In this document: positions 1 through 8,754 of the stretch, one piece after another
How positions within the stretch are numbered: position 1 is the first letter of the stretch
How the letters are laid out: every line of letters begins with the position of its first letter
Source: Mycobacterium sp.
Lineage (GTDB): Bacteria; Actinomycetota; Actinomycetes; Mycobacteriales; Mycobacteriaceae
Direction of reading: 5' to 3'
Assembly (NCBI RefSeq): GCF_019247635.1
Contig: NZ_JAFBAR010000128.1
Location: 105,294 to 169,293, forward strand
DNA length: 64,000 nucleotides
The notes under the pieces: generated by a model
Database searches by the model: none
Told to the model about the DNA's origin: nothing
What the model saw: only the letters and a program-made list of their open reading frames with translations
Made by a program: the position numbers and the translations under genes

Positions 1-554
1 GGCTCGCAGACTCGCTCGGTCGGTCCGAGGGCGCCCCGCTGTTCATCGTGTCGCAGAAGAGCCTGACCGGTCACGCGAAGGGCGGCGCCGCGGTCTTCCA
101 GATGATGGGTCTGTGCCAGATGCTGCGCGACGGCGTTGTCCCGCCCAACCGCAGCCTGGATTGCGTCGACGACGAGCTGTCCGGTTCCGCACACTTTGTC
201 TGGCTGCGCGACACGCTGCGGCTCGGCGACAAGTTCCCGCTCAAAGCCGGGATGCTGACCAGTCTGGGGTTCGGGCATGTGTCCGGCCTGGTCGCGCTGG
301 TGCATCCGCAGGCGTTCATCGCCACGCTGGACCCCGAGCAGCGCGCGGACTACCAGAAGCGGGCTGACGCAAGGCTTTTGGTGGGTCAACGTCGGCTGGT
401 TTCGTCCATCGCCGGCGGGGAGCCGATGTATCAGCGGCCGCCCGGCCGCCGCTTCGACCACGAGGTGCCGGAGAAGCGTCAGGAGGCTTCCATGCTGCTG
501 AATCCGGGCTCGCGGCTGGGCGCCGACGACATCTACAAGGCCTCCGCCGATTGA
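1..554 (+). CDS. fas: Type I fatty acid synthase, C-terminal fragment (partial)
   Basis: The reading frame is open from the first bases, so this is the 3' end of a larger gene. The residues seen belong to the C-terminal ketosynthase domain of mycobacterial FAS-I, the multifunctional cytosolic synthase that makes the acyl-CoA primers for mycolic acid synthesis. The motif SQKSLTGHAKGGAA carries the conserved K and H of the condensing-enzyme active site, and the tail ends in GADDIYKASAD. acpS follows 28 nt downstream on the same strand, as in M. tuberculosis (Rv2524c-Rv2523c), which fits co-expression of the synthase with its phosphopantetheinyl transferase. The N-terminal domains lie outside the window. 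Confidence 0.95.
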   Translation, partial: LADSLGRSEGAPLFIVSQKSLTGHAKGGAAVFQMMGLCQMLRDGVVPPNRSLDCVDDELSGSAHFVWLRDTLRLGDKFPLKAGMLTSLGFGHVSGLVALVHPQAFIATLDPEQRADYQKRADARLLVGQRRLVSSIAGGEPMYQRPPGRRFDHEVPEKRQEASMLLNPGSRLGADDIYKASAD

Positions 555-582
555 CTCTGACGATCCGTTAACCTGGCCACCC

Positions 583-975
583 ATGGGCATCGTCGGTGTG
601 GGGATCGACCTCGTCTCGATTCCTGATTTCGCCGAGCAGGTCGATCAGCCGGGCACGATGTTCGCCGAGACGTTCACCCCGGGCGAGCGGCGTGACGCCT
701 CCGACAAGAGTTCGTCGGCCGCGCGCCACCTGGCCGCCCGCTGGGCCGCCAAGGAGGCGGTCATCAAGGCCTGGTCCGGTTCGCGGTTCGCCCAACGGCC
801 GGTGCTGCCGGAGGACATCCACCGCGACATCGAAGTGGTCACCGACATGTGGGGACGGCCACGGGTCCGGTTGAGCGGAGCCGTCGCCGAGCATCTGGCA
901 GACGTGACCATTCACGTGTCGCTGACCCACGAGGGGGACACCGCAGCCGCGGTCGCAATCCTCGAGGCCCCGTAA
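583..975 (+). CDS. acpS: Holo-[acyl-carrier-protein] synthase AcpS
   Basis: 130 aa, the normal length for mycobacterial AcpS. It transfers 4'-phosphopantetheine from CoA to a serine of the ACP domain of FAS-I. The N-terminus reads GVGIDLVSIPDF with Mg-binding Asp9, and WAAKEAVIKAW carries the second metal ligand Glu58. The C-terminal HVSLTHEGDTAAAVAIL is the usual end of the fold. The gene sits directly behind fas. Its TAA stop is followed at once by a 64-nt inverted-repeat element, which may end the transcript. Confidence 0.96.
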   Translation: MGIVGVGIDLVSIPDFAEQVDQPGTMFAETFTPGERRDASDKSSSAARHLAARWAAKEAVIKAWSGSRFAQRPVLPEDIHRDIEVVTDMWGRPRVRLSGAVAEHLADVTIHVSLTHEGDTAAAVAILEAP

Positions 976-1039
976 CCGCGAGCGTGCGTGTTTGTCCGCG
1001 ACACGCCGGGGAATGACGGCATTCTGCGCACGCTCGCGG
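976..1039. repeat. Intergenic inverted-repeat element, copy A (GTGCG subtype)
   Basis: Perfect 13-bp terminal inverted repeat CCGCGAGCGTGCG (976-988) / CGCACGCTCGCGG (1027-1039) enclosing about 38 nt. The left arm starts on the base after the acpS TAA stop. The interior 12-mer CGCGACACGCCG recurs in a divergent copy at 12041-12087, and the terminal GCGAGCG resembles the copies at 14595, 27867 and 60888. It could fold into a hairpin that ends or protects the fas-acpS mRNA, or be a small non-autonomous mobile repeat. Confidence 0.75.
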
Positions 1040-1068
1040 CGTCTCGACGCACGACTAGCCTGGGGGCC

Positions 1069-2394
1069 ATGACTGATCTGGTTGAGCGCGTGCGCGACGT
1101 GCTGCCCTCGGTGCGGCGCGATCTCGAAGACCTGGTGCGCATCGAATCGGTGTGGGCCGACCCCGCCCGTCGGGATGAGGTGCACCGCAGCGCACAAGTG
1201 GTGGCAGATCTGTTGTCGCAGGCTGGTTTTGGTGATGTCCGCACGGTTAGCGAGGGTGGCGCACCGGCGGTGATCGCGCGGCATCCGGCGCCGCCGGGGG
1301 CGCCGACGGTGCTGTTGTACGCCCACCACGACGTGCAGCCAGAAGGTGACCGCGACCAGTGGGCAACGCCGCCGTTCGAGCCCACCGAACGTGACGGGCG
1401 GCTCTACGGTCGAGGCAGCGCCGACGACAAGGCAGGCATCGCAACACATTTGGCGGCGTTCAAGGCTCACGGTGGCCAGCCGCCCGTTGGCGTGACCGTG
1501 TTCGTCGAGGGTGAGGAGGAATCCGGATCGCCGTCGCTGGGGCGGTTACTCGCCGCGCACCGCGACGCGCTGGCCGCCGACGTGATTGTCATCGCCGACT
1601 CGGACAACTGGAGCACTGAAGTTCCCGCGCTGACGGTGTCGCTGCGGGGTCTGGTCGACTGCGTGGTCGAGGTCGCCACCCTTGACCATGGGCTGCACTC
1701 CGGTATCTGGGGCGGGGTGGTTCCCGATGCGCTGAGCGTACTGGTGCGGCTGCTGGCCAGCCTGCACGACGACGACGGCAATGTCGCGGTGGCCGGTCTG
1801 CACGAAAGTAGCGCGGCGGCAGTGGATTACCCACCGGAACGGGTACGCGCCGATTCGGGTCTGCTGGATGGTGTGCGCGAGATCGGTTCGGGTTCGGTGC
1901 CGCAACGGCTGTGGGCCAAACCCGCGATCAGCGTGATCGGCATCGACACCACGTCCATTGCGGCAGCGTCGAACACGCTGATCCCGCGGGCCAGAGCCAA
2001 GATCAGCCTGCGGATCGCGCCCGGCGGCCAGGCCGAGGCGCATCTGGCCGCGCTGACCGCGCATCTGAAGAGCAATGTTCCCTGGGGTGCTCACGTCACC
2101 GTCACGCGTGGTGACAAGGGCGAACCATATGCCATCGACGCGTCGGGACCGGTCTACGACGCCGCTCGGTCGGCCTTCCGGCAGGCGTGGGGCACCGACC
2201 CGATCGACATGGGGATGGGGGGCTCGATCCCGTTCATAGCCGAGTTCGCCGCCGCATTCCCGCAAGCCACGATTCTGGTCACCGGAGTGGAAGACCCCGC
2301 GACGCAGGCGCACAGCATCAATGAGAGCCTGCATCTGGGTGTGCTGGAACGCGCGGCGACCGCCGAAGCGTTGCTGCTGGCCAACCTGGCCTGA
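1069..2394 (+). CDS. M20 family dipeptidase (Rv2522c-type)
   Basis: 441 aa from the ATG at 1069. The open frame extends upstream to 988, but that part lies inside the inverted repeat and is probably not translated. M20 metallopeptidase signatures are present: YAHHDVQP with metal His86 and Asp88, LYGRGSADDKAG with bridging Asp119, and EGEEESGSPS with the catalytic/metal Glu pair about 150-151. The central dimerisation lid (about 190-310) is followed by the second half of the catalytic domain, including GMGGSIPF and the late His in TQAHSINE. It is a cytosolic di-zinc peptidase or amidohydrolase; the substrate is not evident. It converges on the PE_PGRS gene with only 21 nt between the stops. 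Confidence 0.9.
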   Translation: MTDLVERVRDVLPSVRRDLEDLVRIESVWADPARRDEVHRSAQVVADLLSQAGFGDVRTVSEGGAPAVIARHPAPPGAPTVLLYAHHDVQPEGDRDQWATPPFEPTERDGRLYGRGSADDKAGIATHLAAFKAHGGQPPVGVTVFVEGEEESGSPSLGRLLAAHRDALAADVIVIADSDNWSTEVPALTVSLRGLVDCVVEVATLDHGLHSGIWGGVVPDALSVLVRLLASLHDDDGNVAVAGLHESSAAAVDYPPERVRADSGLLDGVREIGSGSVPQRLWAKPAISVIGIDTTSIAAASNTLIPRARAKISLRIAPGGQAEAHLAALTAHLKSNVPWGAHVTVTRGDKGEPYAIDASGPVYDAARSAFRQAWGTDPIDMGMGGSIPFIAEFAAAFPQATILVTGVEDPATQAHSINESLHLGVLERAATAEALLLANLA

Positions 2395-2399
2395 CTGGC

Positions 2400-2414
2400 C
2401 CCGCCGCTGGCGGG
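2400..2414. terminator. Short hairpin between convergent stops
   Basis: CCCGCC-GCT-GGCGGG forms a perfect 6-bp stem with a 3-nt loop in the 21-nt gap between the dipeptidase stop and the PE_PGRS stop. There is no U tract on either strand. A bidirectional terminator is a reasonable reading, but chance cannot be excluded in such GC-rich DNA. Confidence 0.35.
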
Positions 2415-2415
2415 T

Positions 2416-4956
2416 CTACAACCCGTCGATCCCGTTGACACCGAGCAAGCCGGCGTTGCCGCCGGAGCCGGGGGTGCCAGGCGTGGGGGCGCTGTCGGCG
2501 TTACCGCCATTGCCGCCGTCGCCGATCAACAGGCTGTCGCCGCCGTCACCGCCGCTGCCGCCGGTCACGAAAGCACCGCCACCAGCGCCGCCGTCACCGC
2601 CGCTGCCGACCAAAAGGCCTCCCCTGCCGCCGATGCCGCCCGAACCACCAGCCGTCGAGGTGAAGCCGCCGGCTCCGCCTGCTCCGCCGAAGCCGAACAG
2701 CGACGCGCCACCGCCCGCACCACCGGCTCCACCGGTAATACCCGGTCCGCTGCCGCCACCCCCTCCGCTTCCGCCGTCGCCGCCATCGGAGAGCAGCAGA
2801 CCCGAAGTGCCGCCGGCCCCACCCTTGCCTCCCGCGGTCCCTGTCCCGCCGTCGCCGCCGTCCCCGAACAGCAGGCCGCCGTTACCGCCGTTGCCGCCGT
2901 TGCCGTGCGCGCCGCCGAATGCTCCGGACCCGCCGGCTCCGCCGACGCCGGCGATCACGCCGCCGTTGCCACCGGCTCCGCCGGCGCCGGCGGCAGCTCC
3001 GCCCTGTCCGCCGGCTCCACCGATGCCGCCCCCAGCGTCGAAGAGTCCGCCAAGCAGCCCCCCGCCGCCGCCGGCGCCACCGACACCACCAGTTCCCTTG
3101 CCGCCGGTGAAGTCGGCATAACCGCCGCCGCCACCGTCGCCGCCGGCACCCAGGAGTCCGCCGGCTCCGCCTGCGCCGCCGGCGCCAGCGGTGGCGGATG
3201 CGGACCCGCCGCCGATTCCGCCAATCCCGCCGCTGCCCAGCAGCAGTCCACCGGACCCGCCGGCGCCACCGGACCCACCGTTGCCCGATGTGGAGAAGCC
3301 ACCAACCCCGCCGGCGCCTCCCTCGCCAAGCAGCCCGGCCGCTCCGCCGGCCCCGCCTGTTTGGCCGGCCGCGCCCGATCCGCCCGCCCCGCCGGAGCCC
3401 AACAAGATCCCGCCGGCCCCGCCGGGCAGCCCGGAGCCGGGGGCCGCGTTCGCGCCGTTACCTATCAGGGGACGCCCCAACAGCAGGTCGGTGGGGGTGT
3501 TGATGACGTCGTACAGCGGCTGCAGCGGGGTGGTGCCATTGGCGCCGGCGGCACCGATGGCACCCGGATTCGAGCCAAACCCGCCGTTGCCGCCATTGCC
3601 GGCGGCGCCGAGCAGACCCCCGTTCCCGCCGAACCCGCCCGCGCCACCGGGCCCGGCTCCGAGCGCGCCGTAGCCCCCGGCGCCGCCGGCGCCGCCGTCG
3701 CCGATCAGCGCCCCGCCCTGACCACCTTGCCCACCGGACCCCGCAGTGCCGCCAATGAACCCGCTCAGGCTCGCGCCCCCGCCGGTCCCGCCGACCCCGC
3801 CGTCGGAAAACAGGAATCCTGCAGCGCCGCCAGTCCCACCGGACCCACCTTGGAAGCCGAATCCGCCGGCACCGCCGGCACCGCCACTGGAAAACAACAG
3901 GCCCGCCTTGCCGCCCGCTCCGCCATCACCACCGGTACCACTTGCGTTGCTTCCGCCGGCGCCGCCGGAACCCCCTGTGCCGAACAACGCGCCCGCGTCG
4001 CCACCAGCACCTCCGTGACCGCCGGTCAGGGCGAAGCCCCCGCCGTTTCCGCCGGCGCCGCCGGGCCCGCCGAGCAGCCCTCCCGCACCGCCCGCTCCGC
4101 CCGCACCGCCGGCGCCGTTGCCAGAATCGACCCCGTTGCCGCCGTCGCCCCCGTGACCGCCCCCCGCGCCCAGCAGGCCAGCCAGCACCCCGCCGGCCCC
4201 GCCGGTCCCACCGGAACCACCGAGCGCGCCGTCTCCGGCGACGCCACCGGCGCCGCCGGCACCACCGGCGCCGAACAGCCCGCCTGCCCCGCCAAGCCCA
4301 CCTGCCCCACCGGGGCCGCCGACCGAATTGCCCTGACCTCCGTAGCCGCCGGAGCCGCCGCTGCCGAACAAAATTCCGCCGGCCCCGCCCGCGCCGCCGG
4401 CCGCGCCCGGGGAGCCCATAACCAAGTCTTGGCCTGGCCCCCCGGCGCCGCCGGGCCCACCGGTGCCGAACAAACCCGCGGCCCCACCGTTACCGCCGTT
4501 TTGACCCACCGCACCCGAACCACCGGCACCGCCGTTGCCGAACAGAATTCCCCCGGCCCCACCGTTTTGCCCAGACCCGGCCGGCGCGTTGGCACCGTTG
4601 CCGATCAGCGGCCGACCCAAGGCCGTCTGGAAGGGCGCGTTGATCACCAGGAATATGGCCTGCAACGGATTGGCGCTGGCGGCCTCGGCAGCCGCATAGG
4701 ATCCCGCGCCGGCGGCCATTGCCTGGACGAAGCTGTCGTGAAACGACGCAGCCTGCACGCTGAGCGCCTGATACTGCTGGCCGTGTGCCGAAAACAACGA
4801 CGCTATCGCCGCCGACACCTCGTCGCCCCCCGCAGCCATCAGCGCCGTGGTGGCAGGCGCCGCCGCCGCCTGAGCCTGATTGATCGCGGCGCCCAGACCG
4901 CTTAGTTGTGCCGCCGAGGCTTCCAGGGCATCGGTAGAGACGAAGACGAAAGACAT
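2416..4956 (-). CDS. PE_PGRS family protein with two PGRS modules
   Basis: 846 aa. Residues 1 to about 93 are a PE domain (starts MSFVFVSTDALEASAAQLSG). Next come a linker, the GRPLIGNGANA anchor typical of PE_PGRS proteins, and long Gly-Gly-Ala/Asn repeats. The linker plus anchor occurs twice (anchors encoded near 4617 and 3478), so the protein reads PE-anchor-PGRS-anchor-PGRS and ends NAGLLGVNGIDGL. Family members are exported through ESX-5 and exposed at the surface. A GAGG ribosome-binding site lies 7 nt before the ATG. No frameshift is visible in this long repeat, so the gene looks intact. The long open frames on the other strand are artefacts of GGC/GCC repeat codons. Confidence 0.95.
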   Translation of the reverse strand: MSFVFVSTDALEASAAQLSGLGAAINQAQAAAAPATTALMAAGGDEVSAAIASLFSAHGQQYQALSVQAASFHDSFVQAMAAGAGSYAAAEAASANPLQAIFLVINAPFQTALGRPLIGNGANAPAGSGQNGGAGGILFGNGGAGGSGAVGQNGGNGGAAGLFGTGGPGGAGGPGQDLVMGSPGAAGGAGGAGGILFGSGGSGGYGGQGNSVGGPGGAGGLGGAGGLFGAGGAGGAGGVAGDGALGGSGGTGGAGGVLAGLLGAGGGHGGDGGNGVDSGNGAGGAGGAGGAGGLLGGPGGAGGNGGGFALTGGHGGAGGDAGALFGTGGSGGAGGSNASGTGGDGGAGGKAGLLFSSGGAGGAGGFGFQGGSGGTGGAAGFLFSDGGVGGTGGGASLSGFIGGTAGSGGQGGQGGALIGDGGAGGAGGYGALGAGPGGAGGFGGNGGLLGAAGNGGNGGFGSNPGAIGAAGANGTTPLQPLYDVINTPTDLLLGRPLIGNGANAAPGSGLPGGAGGILLGSGGAGGSGAAGQTGGAGGAAGLLGEGGAGGVGGFSTSGNGGSGGAGGSGGLLLGSGGIGGIGGGSASATAGAGGAGGAGGLLGAGGDGGGGGYADFTGGKGTGGVGGAGGGGGLLGGLFDAGGGIGGAGGQGGAAAGAGGAGGNGGVIAGVGGAGGSGAFGGAHGNGGNGGNGGLLFGDGGDGGTGTAGGKGGAGGTSGLLLSDGGDGGSGGGGGSGPGITGGAGGAGGGASLFGFGGAGGAGGFTSTAGGSGGIGGRGGLLVGSGGDGGAGGGAFVTGGSGGDGGDSLLIGDGGNGGNADSAPTPGTPGSGGNAGLLGVNGIDGL

Positions 4957-5175
4957 CGGTTACCTCACTTTGCGAACACCCCGACGATCGCAGCACCACC
5001 GTTGCGCGCCGACTGTGCCAAAGTAATCCTTCCCGTGACGACAGCAAGGCGGTTTGTGTGACAGGAATGTGAACCGGTCCGATCGCAAAGAGGGAAAAGG
5101 GTTTATCCCGGTTCAGGGATCACGGGATGGCCCGAGAGTGTTGGGCCCGTGCGTCCTTCGTCATTTCTCTCCGAG

Positions 5176-5484
5176 TCACTGGACGACGAATTCCGGGCAG
5201 TAGGCCTGGGTGCTGGCGCTGATGAAGTAGGCAGCTTGGTCGCGGTCCAAATACGGATTGCCCTGACGGAAGGACGATAGAACGTTGTCATAGGGCATGC
5301 CGCCCTTCATCTCATTGCAAATCCCGTGCGCCGAGTCGATGAGGCCCGGCACGTCGTCGACCTCTACGCCCATGCCGTTGCGGATGTTTTGGACGAACTG
5401 CGCGTCGCTCGGATCTGCGTGCGCGGTTGCCGCGAGGACTGCAGAACCCGCCAAGACCACGGCAATGGAAAGCAGCATCTTCAT
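5176..5484 (-). CDS. Secreted DUF732 protein
   Basis: 102 aa from the ATG at 5484 (start MKMLLSIAVVLAG); an upstream TTG at 5526 would only add residues before the signal peptide. A Sec signal peptide of about 24 residues ends ATAHA-DPSD. The mature part has the DUF732 pattern: a helical domain with two cysteines (GICNEMKGG and QAYCPEFV), probably one disulfide. DUF732 proteins are small exported mycobacterial proteins of unknown function. A second DUF732 protein lies at 29652-29975. Confidence 0.87.
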   Translation of the reverse strand: MKMLLSIAVVLAGSAVLAATAHADPSDAQFVQNIRNGMGVEVDDVPGLIDSAHGICNEMKGGMPYDNVLSSFRQGNPYLDRDQAAYFISASTQAYCPEFVVQ

Positions 5485-5595
5485 GCGAAACCGAACCCAA
5501 TTCGAAATGCGGACAACGCCAGGCAATCATCTTCCCAAAGCGCGCGGTTACCCCCGGTCCGGGGTAGCAAACCCCTGACATCAGCGCGACAATCC

Positions 5596-5991
5596 GTGCA
5601 TGCGCCCCTCGCGCTCCTCGCCATCACAGCCACACTCCTCGTCGCGGCGCCGCCGCTCTGGACAACCGCCCCCTCGACGCCATCAAGCTGCCATCCGCAA
5701 AGCAACAACGGCACCTGCTACGAGCCCGGCGAGCGCTGTCGTAACAGCGACCATGGAGCATCTGACGTGGCCGGTGATGGCGAGAGCATCGTTTGCCAGA
5801 ACAACGACGGCTGGCGTTGGGAGCCAGCATCGCAAACAGCAGCGCAGGTGACCTCGATCCGTCTTAACGAGGAGCTTTGCAATTGCCGCTTCCCGTCCGC
5901 CCGGGCTCAACGGATCAGCCTGCATATGTGGAAGGTAAAAACTGCCAAGCGCGCGCTCGGTACGGATTATGGCGAACACAATGGTTCCTGA
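5596..5991 (+). CDS. Putative small secreted Cys-rich protein
   Basis: No upstream ATG is plausible, and the GTG at 5596 gives a hydrophobic N-terminus (HAPLALLAITATLLVAAPP) that looks like a signal peptide. The next block has paired cysteines and the motifs NGTCYEPGERC, DHGASDVAGDGESI and NNDGWRWEPA, a pattern I recognise from small exported actinobacterial proteins that normally stop soon after WRWEP. Here the frame runs on for about 55 residues of low-quality sequence, so the original stop may have been lost. The ribosome-binding site is weak. Function unknown; could be a decaying gene. Confidence 0.5.
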   Translation: MHAPLALLAITATLLVAAPPLWTTAPSTPSSCHPQSNNGTCYEPGERCRNSDHGASDVAGDGESIVCQNNDGWRWEPASQTAAQVTSIRLNEELCNCRFPSARAQRISLHMWKVKTAKRALGTDYGEHNGS

Positions 5992-6092
5992 TGCTGCTAT
6001 GAGCACCGCGTCTTCGAGCGCGGGTTACAGGTGCCATCTGCATGCATTCAGCGCTGCCGATGTGGGGCCAGTCGCGGTCAGCCGCAGGCCAC

Positions 6093-6566
6093 CTACACAT
6101 CGAGGTCGCGGCGCAGCTTCGCGACGTGGCCGGTCGCTTTGACGTTGTACTGGGCGACGCTGATTTTGCCCTTCTCGTCGATCAGGAACGTTGACCTGAT
6201 AACACCTTGGATAGTCCGCCCGTACATCGTCTTCTCGCCATAGGCACCGTATGCCGTCAGCACCTTGCGGTCGGGATCGGAGAGCAGCGGAAACGTCAAC
6301 CCCTCGGCGTCCCGAAACTTGGCGAGCTTCTCTGGCTTGTCGGGGGAGATCCCGACGACGTCGAAGCCGGCGTCGTTCAGCTCGGCCAGGTTGTCCCGGA
6401 AGTCGCACGCCTGTTTCGTGCAGCCCGGCGTGGACGCGGCCGGGTAGAAGTACACGACGACGCGGCGTCCCTTGTAGTCGGCCAGCGACACCTTGTTCCC
6501 GTCGGCGTCGGGCAGGCTGAACGCGGGTGCCTTGTCGCCAGGTGCCAATCGGGTGCTCTCGGTCAA
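6093..6566 (-). CDS. bcp: Thiol peroxidase Bcp (AhpC/TSA peroxiredoxin)
   Basis: 157 aa, the same length as M. tuberculosis Bcp (Rv2521). The start is a TTG at 6566 with AAAGGGA 7 nt upstream; the open frame extends further, but the extra residues do not resemble the family. The peroxiredoxin fold starts LAPGDKAPAFSLPDADG. The active site ASTPGCTKQACDFRD has peroxidatic Cys49 and a second Cys54, as in atypical 2-Cys (PrxQ) enzymes. It is a cytosolic enzyme that reduces H2O2 and organic hydroperoxides with thioredoxin-type donors. Divergent from the DUF3618 gene, 81 nt away. Confidence 0.94.
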   Translation of the reverse strand: MTESTRLAPGDKAPAFSLPDADGNKVSLADYKGRRVVVYFYPAASTPGCTKQACDFRDNLAELNDAGFDVVGISPDKPEKLAKFRDAEGLTFPLLSDPDRKVLTAYGAYGEKTMYGRTIQGVIRSTFLIDEKGKISVAQYNVKATGHVAKLRRDLDV

Positions 6567-6647
6567 GGTACGTCCCTTTCTGTTCACCGCGGCGTCGGCA
6601 CTAGGGTAGTGCGTCAGGTGCACCAGCCGGACTTGGAGGACAGAGAC

Positions 6648-6875
6648 GTGGCCGACCGGGACCCCGAAGCAATCAAGCAGGAGATCGACGTGGCCCGCGA
6701 CCAGCTGGCCGCCACCGTCGATTCGCTTGCTGAGCGCGCCAACCCCCGCCGCCTGGCCGACGACGTCAGGGCCCGGGTGCTCGAATTCGTCAGAAAACCG
6801 GTGGTGACGGTGTCGCTGGCCGGAGTCGGAGCACTCGTCGTCGTGGTGGTGGTGCACCGGGTCCGCAACCGCTGA
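6648..6875 (+). CDS. DUF3618 membrane-anchored protein (Rv2520c-type)
   Basis: 75 aa from a GTG at 6648 with a strong GGAGGA at 6635-6640. The first 50 residues form a charged amphipathic helix with the DUF3618 pattern (DPEAIKQEIDVARDQLAATV, then DSLAERANPRRLADDV). They are followed by one transmembrane segment rich in valine and a basic tail (HRVRNR), which suggests the helix is cytosolic. Same size and place, next to bcp, as M. tuberculosis Rv2520c. Function unknown. Confidence 0.88.
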   Translation: MADRDPEAIKQEIDVARDQLAATVDSLAERANPRRLADDVRARVLEFVRKPVVTVSLAGVGALVVVVVVHRVRNR

Positions 6876-6890
6876 GCCGCCGCCGCGCGC

Positions 6891-8630
6891 TCAGGCCATC
6901 CCGGCGGCGCTGCTTTGGACGTGTATCGGAATGTCATCGGCCCAGGGCTGATTGGTAACCATCACGTCGACGTCGACGTAACCCCGTTCGAACTCGCCCG
7001 TCGCCGCGTCGACCAGCCGGTACTCCTGCGTCTGTTTCTGGATCGGCTGCGCGTCGAGAATGACCACCCGGACATCGCCGGGCTCGAATCGGCACCGCTG
7101 CTGTAGCGCCTCGATAAGGCACTCGTTGTGCAGATGGCCGTCGCCGAAGTTCCAGCCAAGAACCATCGCGCAAAGAACCTCGCCCTCACAGAGGTTGTAG
7201 TCGTCCTCGTCGTAGCCGGCCATCGCCCGGTGCGCCAGGGTGAACAGCGCGCGCCCGTGCGTGTTCATCCCCCGAAACGCGTATGCGAGGTGGATCGGGA
7301 CCAGGGTGGCCTCTTTGCTTTTGTACAACCGCTCGAGTTGCAGGTGCTGCATGGGGCCGAGCGCGCGCGAGCCGGTGCGAAACTTCTCGTCCACCGACGG
7401 CTTGACGCACCAGAGTGTGGTGTCCCAGTTACCCGCGTAATAGCGCATACCGGGCAGGAAGGAAACCTTGCGCGGGTACAGGTTCCCGACGACGACGGTG
7501 CCCGCGATGACGGCGAACAGGATGGCCAGCGGCAACGGATTGGTGACGCTCGCCCACCCCAGGTTGGCGTGCGCGACAAACAACCACAGCACCCCGAAGA
7601 TCATGAACACGTTCCACTCCAGCGGCACCCCCATCGGGAAGGCCAGCAGGATGTTCAGATGGAACAGGATCATCACGAACGCGGCGACGGCGGTTGGCCA
7701 GCCGCCGTGCGAAAAGAACAGTGCGAGCGGCACCAATCCCTCCACGGCAGTGGAGAAGTGGGCGATGAGACCCGCCAACGCGCTGGGCCGCAGATCGTCC
7801 GGATAACACTTGAACAGCGACCGCTTGAGAAACCCGGAGGGGATGAAGGGGTTGTTGGCCAGCATCGTCGAGATCACAAACGGGAAGTGGCGGTTGAGCT
7901 TCGACGTCGCCGCGCCCAACCAGATCACCATGAAGACCGCCTTTGTGCCGACGACGATGTCGGCGCCGGAGAACAGGAACGCCAGCGCCAGCGGCGCGTA
8001 CACCTCGCCGCGGGCGGCCAGGAAGATGACCTTGTCGCGCAGGCTGAGCACGGCCAGTACCGACAGGATCGCGGTGGTCTGCCACCAGGGCAGCACGCCG
8101 ATCACCGTGTGCAGAGCGGGAATTGGGCCGCTGCCGTCGGACACTAGAGCTATTGCGAGCAACATCACCAGGGCGCCGTAGAGCACGGCGTCGAACGGGG
8201 TTCTGTTGTTGCCCTTGGTCAACGGCACCCGGTCCGGCCACGGTGGTAGCCGGATGGTGCCGGGCCGCAGCCAGTACAGGATCGAACCCATCGGCGGAAA
8301 ATAGCGTCCGGCCAGCGGACCGAAGCAGCATCCGAGACCGACGACCTCGAACAGCATCGTGAAGAGCACGGCCTTCTGGAACACGATCGGTTCGGTCCAC
8401 CACTCGGCGACGCGAGTGAATCCTCCGATGCCTGCCGTGGTCCAGGCGAACAGCCAGCCGCCAAGGATGTACAGCGCGATCTTCACGCCGTACATGACGT
8501 GCATCACCAGCGGGGTGCCGAAGCCGTTCTCGGCGATGTGGCGCATCATCGGCACAACCCGCTCGGCGCGCGTGCCCTTACTCCATTCGGGTATGTCGAC
8601 GACGGGCAGATTGGGCTGGATGAACCCCAT
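6891..8630 (-). CDS. DUF3556 multi-pass membrane protein
   Basis: 579 aa from the ATG at 8630, with AAGGAG 6 nt upstream. The N-terminus MGFIQPNLPVVDIPEWSKG and the internal PFPRKVSFLPGMRYYAGNWD-like region match the actinobacterial DUF3556 family. About 8-10 membrane segments cover residues 55-400. The soluble C-terminal part contains FRGMNTHGRALFTLAHRAM and GWNFGDGHLHNE, whose conserved His/Asp/Asn hint at a metal site or enzyme. Converges on the DUF3618 gene with 15 nt between stops. In other mycobacteria this family often accompanies lipid or sterol genes; no function is established. Confidence 0.88.
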   Translation of the reverse strand: MGFIQPNLPVVDIPEWSKGTRAERVVPMMRHIAENGFGTPLVMHVMYGVKIALYILGGWLFAWTTAGIGGFTRVAEWWTEPIVFQKAVLFTMLFEVVGLGCCFGPLAGRYFPPMGSILYWLRPGTIRLPPWPDRVPLTKGNNRTPFDAVLYGALVMLLAIALVSDGSGPIPALHTVIGVLPWWQTTAILSVLAVLSLRDKVIFLAARGEVYAPLALAFLFSGADIVVGTKAVFMVIWLGAATSKLNRHFPFVISTMLANNPFIPSGFLKRSLFKCYPDDLRPSALAGLIAHFSTAVEGLVPLALFFSHGGWPTAVAAFVMILFHLNILLAFPMGVPLEWNVFMIFGVLWLFVAHANLGWASVTNPLPLAILFAVIAGTVVVGNLYPRKVSFLPGMRYYAGNWDTTLWCVKPSVDEKFRTGSRALGPMQHLQLERLYKSKEATLVPIHLAYAFRGMNTHGRALFTLAHRAMAGYDEDDYNLCEGEVLCAMVLGWNFGDGHLHNECLIEALQQRCRFEPGDVRVVILDAQPIQKQTQEYRLVDAATGEFERGYVDVDVMVTNQPWADDIPIHVQSSAAGMA

Positions 8631-8754
8631 TGCGGCTCCTTCGACGCGGGGGGCCTGTCGGTGCAAGGAAAGCTACCGCTTGGCCCGGTCCTGATTACCT
8701 CTTTCTGAATAACGGCTGGAACGGCCCCGCGCCGGCTTCTAGCGTCGCGGCTGA

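Noticed and set aside
2321..4905. Long open frames on the plus strand opposite the PE_PGRS gene (266 and 666 aa)
   Set aside because: They are mirror images of GGC/GCC-rich repeat codons, with Pro/Ala/Arg-rich products of no family. The minus strand carries a clear PE domain.
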